Assembly: GCA_011800805.1 (NCBI GenBank)
Contig: MPNW01000731.1
Span: 81,787 to 125,139, forward strand
Direction: 5' to 3'
DNA: 43,353 nt
Source: Hirudo medicinalis
Taxonomy: Eukaryota > Annelida > Clitellata > Hirudinida > Hirudinidae
In this document: positions 42,690 through 43,353 of the stretch, piece after piece
Layout: every line of letters begins with the position of its first letter
How positions within the stretch are numbered: the stretch's first letter is position 1
Position numbers and translations under genes: made by a program
The notes under the pieces: generated by a model
Told to the model about the DNA's origin: nothing
What the model saw: only the letters and a program-made list of their open reading frames with translations
Database searches by the model: none

Positions 42690-42845
42690 CGACAGTAACG
42701 ACAACGTTCGTTATATGTCGTGTTCGCAAGTCACCCTGAACCGCCAGGGAGCGCCCTCGGTTAGGGGCGCTACATAAATGGTGGAGCGATTAAAAAGTGC
42801 CTTCACATCCTATTCGGATACATAAAGCACTCAACTGATCGGACA
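42690..42845 (+). repeat. SINE-like dispersed repeat, family B, copy 3
   Basis: GTCGTGTTCGCAAGTCACC, GCCAGGGAGCGCCCTCGG, TTAGGGGCGCTACATAAATG, AAAAGTGCCTTCACATCCTA, then AAGCACTCAACTGATCGGAC. It matches the copies at about 4355 and about 14820. The left end is less similar than the right. Confidence 0.65.
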
Positions 42846-43049
42846 AATCGGCCAAACCAAATCAGCCAATCAGCAAAATGAAACGAATGTCAATCACCCA
42901 TCCATCCAGTCAAAATATGATGCTCGACTAAGCCATCAAGGTCACACAACTACACTATATCACTGCTTATCCACTCATAATATCCACTCACTCGACAGCA
43001 AATTTACTCATCCATTCATCCAGTTGCTTACTCCTCCGCCCGCCAATCC

Positions 43050-43353
43050 ATCCATCTATTTATTTAACAACCCCTCATGCCATCCTTCATTTATTTCATC
43101 CACTCGTCCAACCAGAGAACATCCATCCACGGCCTTGCCCGACCCAAACCTCAGCCTCTATACATCCAAATTTCCATCCATTCAACCGTTCACCCATCCA
43201 TTCATCCATCCTTCCATTCATCCTTCCATTCATCTGTCCATTCATCTGTTCATTCATTCGTTCATTCGTTCATTCGTTCATTCGTTCATTCGTTCATTCG
43301 TTCATTCGTTCATTCGTTCATTCGTTCATTCGTTCATTCGTTCATTCGTTCAT
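43050..43353. repeat. CATC/ATCC-rich tract ending in (TTCATTCG)n octamer array
   Basis: Irregular CATCC/CATTCATC units pass into about 12 perfect TTCATTCG units (about 43254-43353) that run to the end of the window, so the true array length is unknown. Confidence 0.95.

Larger units (their letters stand above)
41630..43353. other. Right-end stretch, upstream intron of the GPCR
   Basis: It holds (AAT)n at about 41778-41813, an open plus frame at 41946-42113 discussed with the 41219 exon, and (ATT)n at about 42230-42307. A SINE-like copy lies at about 42690-42845 and tetramer/octamer repeats run to the end. I searched the minus strand for TM1-TM3 (including the DRY region) and did not find them. 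Confidence 0.6.

Noticed and set aside
1..43353. CRISPR-like interpretation of the many regular repeats
   Set aside because: All arrays are uninterrupted microsatellites without unique spacers, and the DNA is animal nuclear.

Overview
The window is animal nuclear DNA. It is very AT-rich and crowded with (ATT)n, (ATC)n and octamer microsatellites. Genes are split by GT..AG introns and followed by AATAAA signals. The proteins (a vasopressin/oxytocin-type receptor, Mind bomb, TRAIP, NOL7, a cadherin, a pentameric ligand-gated channel) point to a bilaterian invertebrate. A lophotrochozoan such as an annelid would fit, but that is a guess. Exons below were joined by hand from splice motifs, reading phase and homology recalled from knowledge. 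No alignment was run.

Layout, left to right. (1) 930-2885 minus: 5' part of a pentameric ligand-gated channel gene that runs off the left edge. (2) 3889-7329 plus: complete four-exon TRAIP-type RING E3 ligase. (3) 8.0-18.3 kb plus: five small two-exon genes for secreted, cysteine-free peptides. All five have a phase-1 intron just after the signal peptide. They lie among non-LTR retrotransposon relics and two SINE-like repeat families. Two more small unrecognised genes or ORFs sit at 16792-17155 (plus) and 17351-17602 (minus). (4) 18437-21026 minus: a NOL7-like nucleolar protein whose 3' end collides with the last peptide gene. (5) 21492-24035 plus: intronless single-pass cadherin. (6) 24841-30392 minus: a compact Mind bomb (MIB2-like) E3 ligase in about 12 exons. 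(7) 30929-41629 minus: the TM4-TM7 part of a vasopressin/oxytocin-family GPCR. A roughly 8.9 kb repeat-filled intron separates TM4 from TM5, and TM1-TM3 lie beyond the right edge. (8) 41.6-43.35 kb: repeats only, ending inside an octamer array.

The most interesting part is the peptide cluster. Two neighbours (13750 and 15349) share a 60-bp identical signal-peptide sequence, a near-identical upstream region of about 170 bp, similar intron starts and similar polyA regions. Their mature peptides share almost nothing. Two others (8489 and 10867) lie in a tandem duplication of about 1.5 kb; one keeps and one has lost a Lys-Arg processing site. This is the pattern of a fast-evolving secreted effector or peptide-hormone family. 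I do not recognise the family and assign no function.
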